From the NCBI GenBank assembly GCA_017551165.1, contig JAFZMO010000159.1:1-32979 (forward strand): a stretch of DNA of 32,979 nt. The letters run 5' to 3'. Below are positions 5,701 through 14,935 of the stretch, in pieces. The stretch comes from Lachnospiraceae bacterium (lineage in GTDB: Bacteria; Bacillota; Clostridia; Lachnospirales; Lachnospiraceae). The first letter of the stretch is position 1. Every line of letters starts with the position of its first letter. A model generated the notes under the pieces. That model made no database searches and was not told the origin of the DNA. It saw only the letters and a program-made list of their open reading frames with translations. Position numbers and translations under genes: made by a program.

Positions 5701-7838
5701 AACTCGGACTATTCCTCCGGCTGGCGTGGTCGAACATCAAGAAGAACCACCAGCTGTATGTGCCGCACATCCTTGCGGGCACGGGTCTCACGGCGATCTT
5801 CTATGTCATGCTGACGCTCGCCAATGACGATCGCCTGAAGAAGATCAAGGGCGGCTATGCGATCCCGTCCATCATGTCGATCGGTATCGCGGTAGTCGCG
5901 ATCCTCTCGGTGATCCTCGTATTTTTCACCAACAGCTTTCTTATGAAACAGCGCACGCGCGAGTACGGTATGTACAACGTGCTCGGTATGGAGAAGCGCC
6001 ACGTCGGTTGTATTATGTTTTTGGAAAATGCGATCTCGACGGTGATCCTTCTTGTGGCCGGCATCCTCGGCGGTGTGCTGATGTACAAGCTCTGCTGCCT
6101 GTTCATCTGTAAAATGCTGGAGGTCAAGACGATCCTCGGCTTCTATGTAAAGCTTGAGTTCGTGCTGAAGACCGTCGGCGCTTTCGCGGCGATGTACCTG
6201 GTGGCATTCATCTGGAACTGCATCCGGCTGGCGCGTCTTCGTCCCGTTGAACTTCTGGCCAGCTCGGGCGTCGGCGAGAAGGAGCCGAAGACGAAGTGGA
6301 TCCTTCTGATCATCGGACTTCTCACGCTCGGCTCCGGCTATGCGATCGCTCTTACCTCCGAGTCGCCGATCAAGGCGATCCCGGATTTCTTCAAGGCGGT
6401 CATTCTGGTCATCATCGGAACCTATGCGCTGTTTCTCGCCGGAAGCGTCGCATTTCTCAAGCTGCTGCGCCGAAACAAGAACTTCTACTATCGCAAGAAA
6501 AACATGATCGCGGTTTCGGACCTGCTGTACCGCATGAAGCAGAACGCCGCAGGACTCGCGTCCATCGCGATCCTCGCGACCGGCGTCATCGTCATGATCT
6601 CCACGACCGTATGTCTGTACATGGGCATTGACGCAACCGTTAAGAACTACTTCCTGGAAGGCGAAGCGGACATGATCGTCGATGGGAAGTACATATACAA
6701 TATCCCGTCCGAGGATGACGAGGATTCGACGGAGCGCCATATCGATTTCATTCCGGAGGAGCAAGTCCGGCGCATGACGGAGGAGGTTGTCGGCAAGTAC
6801 GGAGCCAAGGTGGTTTCCTTCCAGCTGGTGCGCAGCCTCACGGATGCGCTCTGCTTTACGGATGGAAGGGCCTCGGTCGTAAATGCGAACTCATCGTTTA
6901 CCACGCTGCCGAAGGGTACGATCGAGGTTGTGATCATTCCGCTTGAGGATTACAATCGGATCTGCAAGGATTCGCTTGTTTTACAAGACAATGAGATCGG
7001 CTGGGTTGCACTCTCGGATGACGCGGGCGATCTCTCCAAGGAGCTTCCCTCGGAGATCCGTTTTGCCGACGGGCCGAAGTATCGTCTCGGACCGGAGGTG
7101 AAGCACCTTCCGTTGATGAGAAACGAGGCGCTTTCCGCCGGATACTACGGACTTGTCGTTCCGACCATGGAGGACCTGGATAAGATCTCGGAGGATCTGT
7201 ACAGGGAGAAGGCGGGGGATTTCTGGTATTACAATTTCCCCAATCGGAAATACTATGTTCGTCTGGATGGTGTGAAAGAGATCAACGAGCGCGATGAACT
7301 GGATCCGGAGTGGGGCACCAGAAAGAGCGGATACGAGTACCGGGAATTGGTACTTGCCTATTTGGATACGCTCGATCTCGGCAAGGCCAGCTCATACTGG
7401 GATTCCTGCATCTGGGATACCTCGTGGAGCCTGAAGGATGAGCTCCTGGGCATGTACGGTTCGCTGTTCTTCCTCGGAATTCTCCTAAGCTTTGTGTTCC
7501 TCTTCGCGACGGCGCTGATCATTTACTACAAGCAGATCTCCGAGGGCTACGATGACCGCGGCCGGTTCCAGATCCTGCTGAAGGTCGGTATGACGCAGAA
7601 GGAGACGAAGGGAACGATCCGTCGCCAGATCGTGATCGTGTTCTTCCTCCCGCTTGTGACGGCAGTGATCCATATGGTTGTTGCGTATCCGGTCATCCGT
7701 AAGCTTCTGATGCTTCTGATGATGCCCAACGACAAGCTCTTCCTGCTCTGCACGGCGGCCACGGTGGTTGCGTTTGCGTTCATCTACATGGTGATCTACC
7801 GCCTGACGGCGCGCACCTACTACCGCATCGTTCGTTGA
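5697..7838 (+). CDS. ABC transporter permease, BceB type
   Basis: The protein has 713 residues. Its topology matches BceB. One N-terminal membrane segment and further helices lie within the first 310 residues, including a FtsX-like unit (about 55-200). A large extracellular domain follows (about 320-585, starting near FLEGEADMIVDG), and three C-terminal helices from about 587 form the second FtsX unit. The extracellular domain is the part that differs between Bce systems and sets peptide specificity, so the antibiotic recognised cannot be read from sequence alone. It pairs with the ATPase encoded upstream, also serves as the sensor for the BceS-type kinase, and is followed by a strong terminator. 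Confidence 0.92.
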   Translation: MKLGLFLRLAWSNIKKNHQLYVPHILAGTGLTAIFYVMLTLANDDRLKKIKGGYAIPSIMSIGIAVVAILSVILVFFTNSFLMKQRTREYGMYNVLGMEKRHVGCIMFLENAISTVILLVAGILGGVLMYKLCCLFICKMLEVKTILGFYVKLEFVLKTVGAFAAMYLVAFIWNCIRLARLRPVELLASSGVGEKEPKTKWILLIIGLLTLGSGYAIALTSESPIKAIPDFFKAVILVIIGTYALFLAGSVAFLKLLRRNKNFYYRKKNMIAVSDLLYRMKQNAAGLASIAILATGVIVMISTTVCLYMGIDATVKNYFLEGEADMIVDGKYIYNIPSEDDEDSTERHIDFIPEEQVRRMTEEVVGKYGAKVVSFQLVRSLTDALCFTDGRASVVNANSSFTTLPKGTIEVVIIPLEDYNRICKDSLVLQDNEIGWVALSDDAGDLSKELPSEIRFADGPKYRLGPEVKHLPLMRNEALSAGYYGLVVPTMEDLDKISEDLYREKAGDFWYYNFPNRKYYVRLDGVKEINERDELDPEWGTRKSGYEYRELVLAYLDTLDLGKASSYWDSCIWDTSWSLKDELLGMYGSLFFLGILLSFVFLFATALIIYYKQISEGYDDRGRFQILLKVGMTQKETKGTIRRQIVIVFFLPLVTAVIHMVVAYPVIRKLLMLLMMPNDKLFLLCTAATVVAFAFIYMVIYRLTARTYYRIVR

Positions 7839-7860
7839 AAATGCAATAATGACAAATTAC

Positions 7861-7895
7861 ACGGCAGCGTTACGAAAGTTTCGCTGCCGTTTTTA
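7861..7895 (+). terminator. Terminator of the Bce transporter operon
   Basis: ACGGCAGCG (7861-7869) pairs perfectly with CGCTGCCGT (7882-7890) around a 12-nt loop and is followed by TTTT. Confidence 0.85.
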
Positions 7896-7944
7896 CGTTC
7901 GAAAAATGCGTCTCCTCCCTCGCGCTTGCATTGCCGGGGCTGTT

Positions 7945-8073
7945 TATGATACGCTTAGTACAGAAAGACAGACGGAAGGTTTCGAAGGGAGCCGGACGAT
8001 GGATACGACCTAATAACCTGGATATAGATACCACCTCGCAGAAGCGGCCGGGAGAAATCCCGGTCGTGTCTGC
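7945..8073 (+). ncRNA. Possible structured RNA or leader, class unknown
   Basis: This is part of a 419-nt gene-free stretch (7839-8257). A TATGAT -10-like box at 7945-7950 (weak -35) could start an RNA near 7957. Its 3' end is a strong hairpin: GCAGA (8038-8042) pairs with TCTGC (8069-8073). After one A-G mismatch, ten further pairs (8044-8053 with 8058-8067, two of them G-U) are capped by a GAAA tetraloop. Upstream, 8011-8041 (AACCTGGATATAGATACCAC and beyond) resembles the 3' half of a TPP aptamer, but the CTGAGA core is missing. It does not match any class I can name with confidence. The next gene has its own promoter downstream, so this may be a free-standing small RNA rather than a riboswitch. 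Confidence 0.4.
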
Positions 8074-8150
8074 TTACTTACGCATGATTTTTCATACACA
8101 GGCCTGTTTTTGCGTACAAACTGGCCTCGGAAAAGATTTGCGGTGCTGTA

Positions 8151-8179
8151 TTGCAACCAAAATGGAATGGGAGTATAAT
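8151..8179 (+). promoter_or_regulatory. Promoter of pncB
   Basis: TTGCAA (8151-8156) and a perfect TATAAT (8174-8179) are 17 bp apart. A small hairpin (GCGCC 8225-8229 with GGCGC 8234-8238) precedes the ribosome site GGAGGTG. Confidence 0.82.
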
Positions 8180-8257
8180 AAAATCGGTATGGGCTCGCGA
8201 CAGCGGGCAAAAAGAAAAAGTGCAGCGCCCTTCGGCGCGGCAGTTTGGAGGTGACCG

Positions 8258-9454
8258 ATGGAACGAATCGTAAACAGCCTGTTGGAGACCGATGCGTACA
8301 AGTTCTCTATGGGACAGGGTATTTATCATCAGTTCAGCGATTACAAGACGACGTGGAGTTTCCACTGCCGGAATGAGAACGTGTTCTTCACACCCGAGAT
8401 GGTGGAGGAGATCAAGCGGCAGATCAAGCTCTACTGCGATCTCCGGTTCACGGAGGAGGAGCTCGAGTATCTCGAGAACATCCGCTGGATCCGCGGCTCG
8501 TACGTGGATTACCTTCGTCTGTGGAAGCCGCGCTACGCCGACTTCGAGTTCGGTACGGACGCTCCGTGCGGTCTGACGATCGAGACCAAGGGCACCTGGC
8601 TCAATACATCGATGTATGAGATCCCGACGCTGGCGATCGTCAACGAGGTGTACTTCCAGATGCGCTACGATCACGAGGAGCTCATGAAGAGCTACAGTGA
8701 GCGCCTCGAGGCGAAGATCGCGAAGCTGAAGTCCGGCGAGTTTGAGCTGGGCGCATTTTCCGAATTCGGATTGCGCAGACGACTGTGCGCCGAGGCGGAG
8801 GATCTGGCGATCAAGCGTCTCGCGGAGGAGACGTTCCCGACGTCGAAGTTTGTCGGTACCTCGAACGTATATCTCGCAAAGAAATACGGCGTGACGCCAG
8901 TCGGAACGATGGCACATGAGTGGATCATGTGCGTCGGCCAGGGCAATCACAAGCACAATCCGGCATACTCGAACTGGTACGCGCTCGACGCGTGGGTGAA
9001 GGAGTACGGCGTGCTGAACGGAACCGCTCTGACGGACACGATCACGACGGACTGCTTCCTCAAGGACTTCCAGCTGACGTACTCGACGCTGTTCAGCGGC
9101 GTTCGACACGACAGCGGTTCGCCGTACGAGTGGGGCGACAAGATGCTCGCGCACTACAAGAGACTCGGCATCGACGCTACGCAGAAGACGCTTCTGTTCA
9201 GCGACAGCCTGGATTTCCAGCGCGCGACCGACATCATGAAATACTTCAAGGGCAAGGCGAAGGTGGCGTTCGGTATCGGAACGTACATCTCCAATGACAC
9301 ATTTGCCGAACCGCTCAACATCGTCATGAAGACGACGGCATGCAACGGCATGGACGTAGCCAAGATCTCCGATGTCAAGGGCAAGGGCATGTGCAAGAAC
9401 CCCGATTACGAGCATTATCTGCAGCGCTGTATCGATTGGCGCATGAATCACTGA
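8258..9454 (+). CDS. pncB: Nicotinate phosphoribosyltransferase
   Basis: The protein has 398 residues, matching the short (E. coli PncB-like) form. It converts nicotinate and PRPP to nicotinate mononucleotide with ATP hydrolysis, the first step of the Preiss-Handler NAD salvage route in the cytoplasm. Visible family features are the N-terminal LLETDAYKFSMGQ, the GTMAHEW segment with the phosphorylatable histidine H220 (H219 in E. coli), FSGVRHDSGSP for the PRPP/phosphate site, and FGIGTYISND near the C-terminus. It is transcribed from its own promoter at 8151. Downstream genes are unrelated to NAD, so it is probably monocistronic or loosely coupled. Confidence 0.95.
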   Translation: MERIVNSLLETDAYKFSMGQGIYHQFSDYKTTWSFHCRNENVFFTPEMVEEIKRQIKLYCDLRFTEEELEYLENIRWIRGSYVDYLRLWKPRYADFEFGTDAPCGLTIETKGTWLNTSMYEIPTLAIVNEVYFQMRYDHEELMKSYSERLEAKIAKLKSGEFELGAFSEFGLRRRLCAEAEDLAIKRLAEETFPTSKFVGTSNVYLAKKYGVTPVGTMAHEWIMCVGQGNHKHNPAYSNWYALDAWVKEYGVLNGTALTDTITTDCFLKDFQLTYSTLFSGVRHDSGSPYEWGDKMLAHYKRLGIDATQKTLLFSDSLDFQRATDIMKYFKGKAKVAFGIGTYISNDTFAEPLNIVMKTTACNGMDVAKISDVKGKGMCKNPDYEHYLQRCIDWRMNH

Positions 9455-9505
9455 TACATCGGTACATGACCGCGGCGCGCGAATGCCGCGGAGAAAGAGG
9501 GCAGT

Positions 9506-11866
9506 ATGGACGAAAACAGAAATTCCGGAAGAAAGCAAAACATAACCGGTACGACTGACGGCGCGCACAGAAGAGGCCAGGGCATCGGCAGCGGCAACGT
9601 CGGTTCGCAGAACGGGTATTCCGGCAGAAGACGCGGCCAGTCCGTTTCACTCGGCGACTCGAGCAGTTCGTCGGGCGGCGGTCACGGCGTGACCCGTGCG
9701 GGCGGCATCAGTCTGATCACGATCATCGGTATCGTGCTCTACATGATCATCGGCGGCAAGTTCGGCGGTACCTCGACGGAACCGGAGCAGACGCCGCAGG
9801 AAGGCGATCACGTGGCAGTGGAATCGGGCAACGTCAACAATGAGGTGGCGAAGGGTTCCCGCGCAAAATACACGACGATCCAGGGCAACGGCAAGGACAA
9901 GGTCACGATCCTCGTGTACATGTGCGGTACCGACCTTGAGTCGAAGCACGGCATGGCTACAAACGATCTGCAGGAGATGGCGGCAGCCAACCTCGGCAGC
10001 AACGTGAACATCATCGTGTTTACCGGCGGCTGCTCGAAGTGGAAGACGAGCGCCATCAGCAGCTCCGTGAACCAGATTTATCAGGTGAAGAGCGGAGGCC
10101 TGACCTGCCTCAAGAACGATGCGGGCAACGGCGCGATGACGACGCCTTCGACGCTCTCCGGCTTTATTCAGTACGGCGTAAAATCGTTCCCTGCCGACCG
10201 CTATGAGCTGATCCTCTGGGATCACGGCGGCGGATCGGTGAGCGGCTACGGTTATGATGAGAAAAATACGAGAAGCGGCTCCATGACGCTCGCGGGCATC
10301 AACCAGGCGCTCCGCGACGGCGGCGTGAAGTTCGATTTCATCGGCTTCGATGCGTGCCTGATGGCAACGGCGGAGACGGCTCTCATGCTCGACTCCTACG
10401 CGGACTACTTGATCGCTTCGGAGGAGACGGAGCCCGGTATCGGCTGGTACTACACCAACTGGCTGACGAAGCTCGGCAGCAACACCTCGATGGCTACGCT
10501 CGACGTAGGCAAGATCATCGTCGACGATTTCGTATCGGAGTGCAAGCGCCGCTGCAACGGTCAGAAGACCACACTCTCGGTCATCGACCTTGCGGAGTTC
10601 GCACACACGGTTCCGAGCGATCTGAAGGATTTTGCGAAGTCCATCAGCAAGGAGCTTTCGAACGACAATTATCAGAAGATCTCGGATGCGCGCTCGGCAA
10701 CGCGTGAGTTCGCAACGAGTAGCAGGATCGATCAGGTCGACCTCGTCGACCTTGCAAACCGCATCGGCACGAAGGAAGCGAACGAGCTTGCGAAGTCGAT
10801 CCAGAGCGCGGTTAAGTACAACCGCACTTCCTCCAATATGAGCAACTGCTACGGCGTGTCGATCTATTTCCCGTATCGCACGACGGGCAAGGTGGACAGC
10901 GCATGCAACACCTACAACCAGATCGGTATGGACAGCGAGTACGCGGACTGCATCCGCAAATTCGCAAGCCTTGAGACCGGCGGTCAGGTTGCTTCCGGCG
11001 GTTCGACCACGGCGACCTCGCTGATCGGCACTCTGCTCGGCGGCGGCGGAACAAGCGGTTCCAGCGGCAGCGCAGACCTCATCGGTACGCTCCTCACCGG
11101 ATTCCTGGGCGGCGGACGCAGCATTGCAGGTCTCGACGAGACCAACACCGACTTCATGAAGTCTCTCGACGTTGACCAGGCGACGCAGTACTACGCAAAG
11201 CACTACCTCGATGCCTCCAAGCTTGTCTGGAACTTCGACGGCACCAACTACACCATGAACGTCGCGAGCGACCAGTGGGCGATCATCCAGAGCATCGACA
11301 AGAACATGTTCCTTGACGACGGCGAGGGCTACATCGACATGGGTCTGGATGAGCTCTACGACTACAACAACGGCGTGCTCACCGGCAACATGACCAAGGC
11401 ATGGATCGCAGTCAACGGACAGCTTGTTGCGTACTACCACACGGACGATCAGACGGTCAACGGTAAGATATACATCTACGGTTACATCCCGGCGCTTCTG
11501 AACGGAGAGCGCGTGGAGCTTCAGGTTGTGTTCGATGAGAACGGCAAGGGCACCATCACCGGTGCGGTTGCGGTCTACAAGAACAACGAGACCGACACCG
11601 TAGCGAAGAGTGAGACGGAGGAGTTCTGGAAGGACGAGAACGGCAACGCGATCTCCTACACGATCGACTTCATCGCCGACTACTACACCTACAACGGTGA
11701 CTATCAGGATACCTACAAGCTCGGCACGCAGATCACGGTGAGCGGAGATCCTGCTACGGCACTCACCCTCAGCGATCTCGCGATCACCTCGCAGACGGCG
11801 AAGATCACGTATCGCTTCACGGATATGTACGGTAAGGAATACTGGACGGATCCGGTCGTAAAATAA
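9506..11866 (+). CDS. Clostripain-like (C11) cysteine protease, membrane-anchored
   Basis: The protein has 786 residues. The cytoplasmic N-terminus (1-65) is rich in Gly, Ser, Asn and Arg. A single membrane segment (about 67-84, SLITIIGIVLYMIIGG) then places the rest outside. The peptidase C11 domain starts near 132 (KVTILVYMCGTDLES) and holds the catalytic H240 (LILWDHGGG) and C284 (IGFDACLM). Clostripain-family enzymes cleave after Arg or Lys. A Gly/Ser-rich stretch near 490-540 contains two similar LIGTLL-GGG blocks and separates the protease from a C-terminal beta-rich domain of unknown role. It may process surface proteins. The next gene follows after 22 nt, so the two are probably co-transcribed. 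The family is clear; the substrate is unknown. Confidence 0.88.
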   Translation: MDENRNSGRKQNITGTTDGAHRRGQGIGSGNVGSQNGYSGRRRGQSVSLGDSSSSSGGGHGVTRAGGISLITIIGIVLYMIIGGKFGGTSTEPEQTPQEGDHVAVESGNVNNEVAKGSRAKYTTIQGNGKDKVTILVYMCGTDLESKHGMATNDLQEMAAANLGSNVNIIVFTGGCSKWKTSAISSSVNQIYQVKSGGLTCLKNDAGNGAMTTPSTLSGFIQYGVKSFPADRYELILWDHGGGSVSGYGYDEKNTRSGSMTLAGINQALRDGGVKFDFIGFDACLMATAETALMLDSYADYLIASEETEPGIGWYYTNWLTKLGSNTSMATLDVGKIIVDDFVSECKRRCNGQKTTLSVIDLAEFAHTVPSDLKDFAKSISKELSNDNYQKISDARSATREFATSSRIDQVDLVDLANRIGTKEANELAKSIQSAVKYNRTSSNMSNCYGVSIYFPYRTTGKVDSACNTYNQIGMDSEYADCIRKFASLETGGQVASGGSTTATSLIGTLLGGGGTSGSSGSADLIGTLLTGFLGGGRSIAGLDETNTDFMKSLDVDQATQYYAKHYLDASKLVWNFDGTNYTMNVASDQWAIIQSIDKNMFLDDGEGYIDMGLDELYDYNNGVLTGNMTKAWIAVNGQLVAYYHTDDQTVNGKIYIYGYIPALLNGERVELQVVFDENGKGTITGAVAVYKNNETDTVAKSETEEFWKDENGNAISYTIDFIADYYTYNGDYQDTYKLGTQITVSGDPATALTLSDLAITSQTAKITYRFTDMYGKEYWTDPVVK

Positions 11867-11888
11867 TTGAGAAAGTGTTAGTATTTGT

Positions 11889-13616
11889 ATGAGTTCGGAC
11901 ATTAAGAAGAGAAAGAAGCACAGAAAAAAGAAGAACGGCCACTGGACACTGTTTTTGATCATCGTGTTGCTCACAGTGGCAATCCTGACAACATTTATCC
12001 GTATCATCACGCGCGACGTATCGATCGAGCTGCGTGGGGATGCGGTGGTTACCGTGGAGGTCGGCAGTCACTACGATGAGAAGGGTGCTGCCGCCGAGTA
12101 CGGACACAAGGGATTTTCCCTGATGCGCAAGCAGCCTCTCGCAGTCAGCATCAGCGGACGCGTGGACACGAACACGATCGGCGAGTACACGATCACCTAC
12201 ACGGCGATCCACGGAAAGCAGGAGAGATCGGTGACGCGCACGGTCAAGGTGGCGGACACAAAGGCACCGGAGATCACGCTGCTGACGAAGGAGGATTACT
12301 ACACGCCGATCGGCGGAGAGTACGAGGAAGAGGGCTACCAGGCCATCGATGCGTATGACGGCGACTTGACGGAGCAGGTAGTCCGTGAGGAGCTTGGGGA
12401 CGGCACGGTCCGCTACACCGTGAAGGACAGCACCGGCAACGAGGCGACAGTGATCCGCCCGATCCCGTATGACGACCGCACGGCACCCGTGATCACGCTG
12501 CAGGGCGGCACGGAGATGGTGATCGACTACGACGGTTCCTTCATCGAGCCCGGTTTTTCGGCTACCGATGATGTCGACGGTGACATCACGGCGAGGGTTG
12601 TCGTGACGAACGAGCCCGGCGAGTCGGCAGACCAGCTGCGATACATCTACACCGTAACGGACGCACACGGCAACAAGGCGACGGCGGAGAGATCGGTTCT
12701 TCGCATGGATCCCGAGATCCCGACGATCCTCCTCGAGGGGGATGACACGGTGAAGCTTGTCGGCGGCGTCTGGTACAAGGAACCCGGCTACACCGCGACG
12801 GACCGCAAAGACGGCGACCTCACCGAGAAGGTGACGGTTGAGGGCGAGGTGGAATACTGGAAGCCCGGCACCTACACGCTCAAGTACACCGTGAAGGACG
12901 CCGACGGCAACACGGCTACGGAGACCCGCACGATCGTTGTTGAGGGCCGCGAGCAGCCCGAGCCGGTCGACCTGGGCGACCACGCGATCTATCTGACATT
13001 TGACGACGGTCCGAGCTCGTACACGCAGGGACTGCTCGATGTGCTTGCGAAGTACGATGTAAAGGCAACATTTTTCGTAACGGCCAACCATAAGGAGTGC
13101 GATGACATGATCCTCGCCGAGTATGCGGCCGGCCACACCGTTGCGATCCACACGTACACACATGACTACAGCAAGGTTTACAAGAGCGAGAAGGGATACT
13201 TCGACGATCTCAACAAGATGGCTGACCGGATCGAGAAACTGATCGGCATCCGTCCTTCGATCATCCGATTCCCGGGCGGCAGCTCCAACACCGTAAGCCG
13301 CAAATACTGCGACGGCGTCATGACGGCACTCACGCACGACATGGATGTCATGGGCTTCCAGTACTACGACTGGAACGTTTTGAGCGGCGATGCAAACGCC
13401 GTCACGATCACGACAGAGGAAGTGTACAAGAACGTCATCAACGGCATCGCTTACAACACCAAGAAGGGCAAGTCCTCCATCGTGTTGCAGCATGACGTAA
13501 AGAAGTTCTCGATCGACGCCGTGGAAGACATCATCAAGTGGGGGCTCGCGAACGGTTACACGTTCTACCCGATCCTTCCGACGACGCCTACCGTGCACCA
13601 GAAGGTTGCGAACTGA
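11889..13616 (+). CDS. Ig-repeat polysaccharide deacetylase (NodB domain), membrane-anchored
   Basis: The protein has 575 residues. A lysine-rich cytoplasmic start and one membrane helix (about 20-37) are followed by four Ig-like repeats of the DUF5011 type (about 45-360). The last three share APxITL, the EPGYxATDxxDGDLT pattern and YTVKDxxGN. The catalytic NodB domain (about 364-565) has TFDDGPS (D372, D373), the metal ligands H421 and H425 (HTYTH), RFPGG and the distal VLQHD. All canonical residues of CE4 deacetylases are present, so it should remove acetyl groups from peptidoglycan or another amino-sugar polymer outside the membrane. The repeats probably act as a stalk through the wall. 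The ribosome site before ATG 11889 is weak (GAGAAAG), in line with coupling to the upstream protease. Confidence 0.9.
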   Translation: MSSDIKKRKKHRKKKNGHWTLFLIIVLLTVAILTTFIRIITRDVSIELRGDAVVTVEVGSHYDEKGAAAEYGHKGFSLMRKQPLAVSISGRVDTNTIGEYTITYTAIHGKQERSVTRTVKVADTKAPEITLLTKEDYYTPIGGEYEEEGYQAIDAYDGDLTEQVVREELGDGTVRYTVKDSTGNEATVIRPIPYDDRTAPVITLQGGTEMVIDYDGSFIEPGFSATDDVDGDITARVVVTNEPGESADQLRYIYTVTDAHGNKATAERSVLRMDPEIPTILLEGDDTVKLVGGVWYKEPGYTATDRKDGDLTEKVTVEGEVEYWKPGTYTLKYTVKDADGNTATETRTIVVEGREQPEPVDLGDHAIYLTFDDGPSSYTQGLLDVLAKYDVKATFFVTANHKECDDMILAEYAAGHTVAIHTYTHDYSKVYKSEKGYFDDLNKMADRIEKLIGIRPSIIRFPGGSSNTVSRKYCDGVMTALTHDMDVMGFQYYDWNVLSGDANAVTITTEEVYKNVINGIAYNTKKGKSSIVLQHDVKKFSIDAVEDIIKWGLANGYTFYPILPTTPTVHQKVAN

Positions 13617-13693
13617 TCGCAGGCGAAGAATCCCGGCGACAGCGAACAACAGGCGGAACAACGCGCATTAAGCAAAAAACTGAGGCAACAGAA

Positions 13694-13730
13694 AAGACCG
13701 GCAGCGATGAACTGCCGGTCTTGTTTGTTA
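13694..13730. terminator. Bidirectional terminator between the deacetylase gene and pilT
   Basis: AAGACCGGCAG (13694-13704) pairs perfectly over 11 bp with CTGCCGGTCTT (13712-13722) around a 7-nt loop. T-rich sequence follows on the plus strand (TTGTTTGTT) and a short T-run on the minus strand, so it serves both converging genes. Confidence 0.85.
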
Positions 13731-13781
13731 TGTTCTCTATGATGCAGGGGCTTGGCTCCGACGTACGGAAGAGACCTGCGA

Positions 13782-14840
13782 TCAGAAGTTGCCGTGAACG
13801 AGCTTGGTGAGCGACTGTGCGTCCGGCGAAACCTTCTTTGCCTCGATGATGGAGACAAGGTCGCGGCGAACGAGGTCTGCAAGAGCTTCGTTCATGGTGC
13901 TCATACCCTGAGCGCGGCTCTGCTGCAACATGCTCGGGATCTGGATAGTCTTGCTCTCACGGATGAGGTTCGTGATGGCCGGTGTAGCCAACATAACCTC
14001 GGAAGCGAGGATACGACCGCTGCCGTCCTTGAGAGGAAGAAGCTGCTGTGTGAATACGCCGCGGATAACGTTGGCGAACTGTGCACGGATCTGCTCCTGA
14101 GCCTCGAGCGGGCTGGCGTCGATGATACGCTCTACGGTCTGTGCCGCAGACGTGGTGTGCAGCGTGGAAAGAACGAGGTGGCCGGTCTCGGCTGCGGTGA
14201 TGGCAGCGGAGATGGTCTCGTAGTCACGCATCTCACCTACAAGGATAACGTCCGGGTCCTCGCGGAGGGCGGAACGGAGAGCGAGCGAGAAGGACTCAAC
14301 ATCGCGGCCGACCTCACGCTGGTGGATCATCGCCTTGTTGTGCGGATACACGTACTCGATAGGATCCTCGATCGTCATGATGTGACGAGCGGAGTTCATG
14401 TTGATGTAGTTGACAACCGAAGCAAGCGTCGTGGACTTACCGCTTCCGGTAGGACCGGTTACGAGCACAAGTCCGCGAGGAGTCTCAGCCATCTGGCGGA
14501 TCGCAGCGGGAAGACCGAGCTTCTCGAACGTCGGAATGGTCTGCTGCAGGATACGGATGCTGGCTGCAAGGTTGTTACGCTGGTGATACACGTTTGCACG
14601 GATACGAAGTCCGTCGGGAAGCATAACGCCGACATCAAGGTCTTTGCCGGAGTTAACCCAGTTGATCTGATCCTCGCTGAGGATGGAATAGATCATCTGC
14701 TTCGATTCCTCGGCGGTAGGAGTGGGGTCCAAAATAGTCAGGACACCGTACCGTCTTACGGCCAGAGCGGTACCCACGGTGATGTGGATATCGGAGCACT
14801 GCTGCTTTCTGGCATAGTTCATAATCTCTTCAAACGTCAT
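13782..14840 (-). CDS. pilT: Type IV pilus retraction ATPase
   Basis: The protein has 352 residues, the normal length. It is the hexameric cytoplasmic motor that depolymerises type IV pili, driving twitching motility and, in competent bacteria, DNA uptake. The N-terminal PAS-like domain (1-100) is followed by Walker A GPTGSGKST (129-137), an Asp box (MTIEDPIEYV), Walker B with VILVGEMRD, a His box (TLHTTSAAQTVERIID) and the PilT-typical C-terminal AITNLIRE (AIRNLIRE-like), which separates PilT from PilB. It stands alone; no pilin, pilB or pilC gene is in the window. A minus-strand ribosome site (AAGGGGG) lies 9-10 nt upstream of the start, next to a sequence that can pair with the 5' leader. 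Confidence 0.95.
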   Translation of the reverse strand: MTFEEIMNYARKQQCSDIHITVGTALAVRRYGVLTILDPTPTAEESKQMIYSILSEDQINWVNSGKDLDVGVMLPDGLRIRANVYHQRNNLAASIRILQQTIPTFEKLGLPAAIRQMAETPRGLVLVTGPTGSGKSTTLASVVNYINMNSARHIMTIEDPIEYVYPHNKAMIHQREVGRDVESFSLALRSALREDPDVILVGEMRDYETISAAITAAETGHLVLSTLHTTSAAQTVERIIDASPLEAQEQIRAQFANVIRGVFTQQLLPLKDGSGRILASEVMLATPAITNLIRESKTIQIPSMLQQSRAQGMSTMNEALADLVRRDLVSIIEAKKVSPDAQSLTKLVHGNF

Positions 14841-14844
14841 GAAA

Positions 14845-14929
14845 GGAGCCCCCTTTTATATAGTTTTGCGCATATCTGAAAGCCCAGCGGCCGTGACCGA
14901 ATAGCCTCTCTCAAGGCTCCCAACATACA
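14845..14929 (-). promoter_or_regulatory. Foldable leader of pilT
   Basis: On the minus strand the leader holds GGAGCC (14920-14915), complementary both to a nearby GGCT (14906-14903) and to GGCTCC (14850-14845), which sits between the ribosome site and the ATG. The distal pairing would cover the start region. I cannot assign it to a known riboswitch class. Confidence 0.4.
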
Positions 14930-14935
14930 TATGTT

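Noticed and set aside
7950-8073. A functional TPP riboswitch
   Set aside because: The invariant CTGAGA and the exact GGATAATGCCAGCG-type core are missing and the downstream gene is not in thiamine metabolism. Kept only as an unassigned RNA with partial resemblance.
7931-8254. A 107-codon open frame upstream of pncB
   Set aside because: There is no ribosome site, its composition is unlike protein, and it covers the hairpin and the pncB promoter. Treated as non-coding.
13752-14879. A 375-codon open frame on the plus strand opposite pilT
   Set aside because: The minus strand encodes a full-length PilT with all motifs, terminator, promoter and ribosome site. The opposite frame is low-quality sequence typical of an antisense shadow in GC-rich DNA.
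14841-14929. A known c-di-GMP-I or c-di-GMP-II riboswitch upstream of pilT
   Set aside because: The conserved core sequences of those classes could not be found; only a possible alternative pairing remains.
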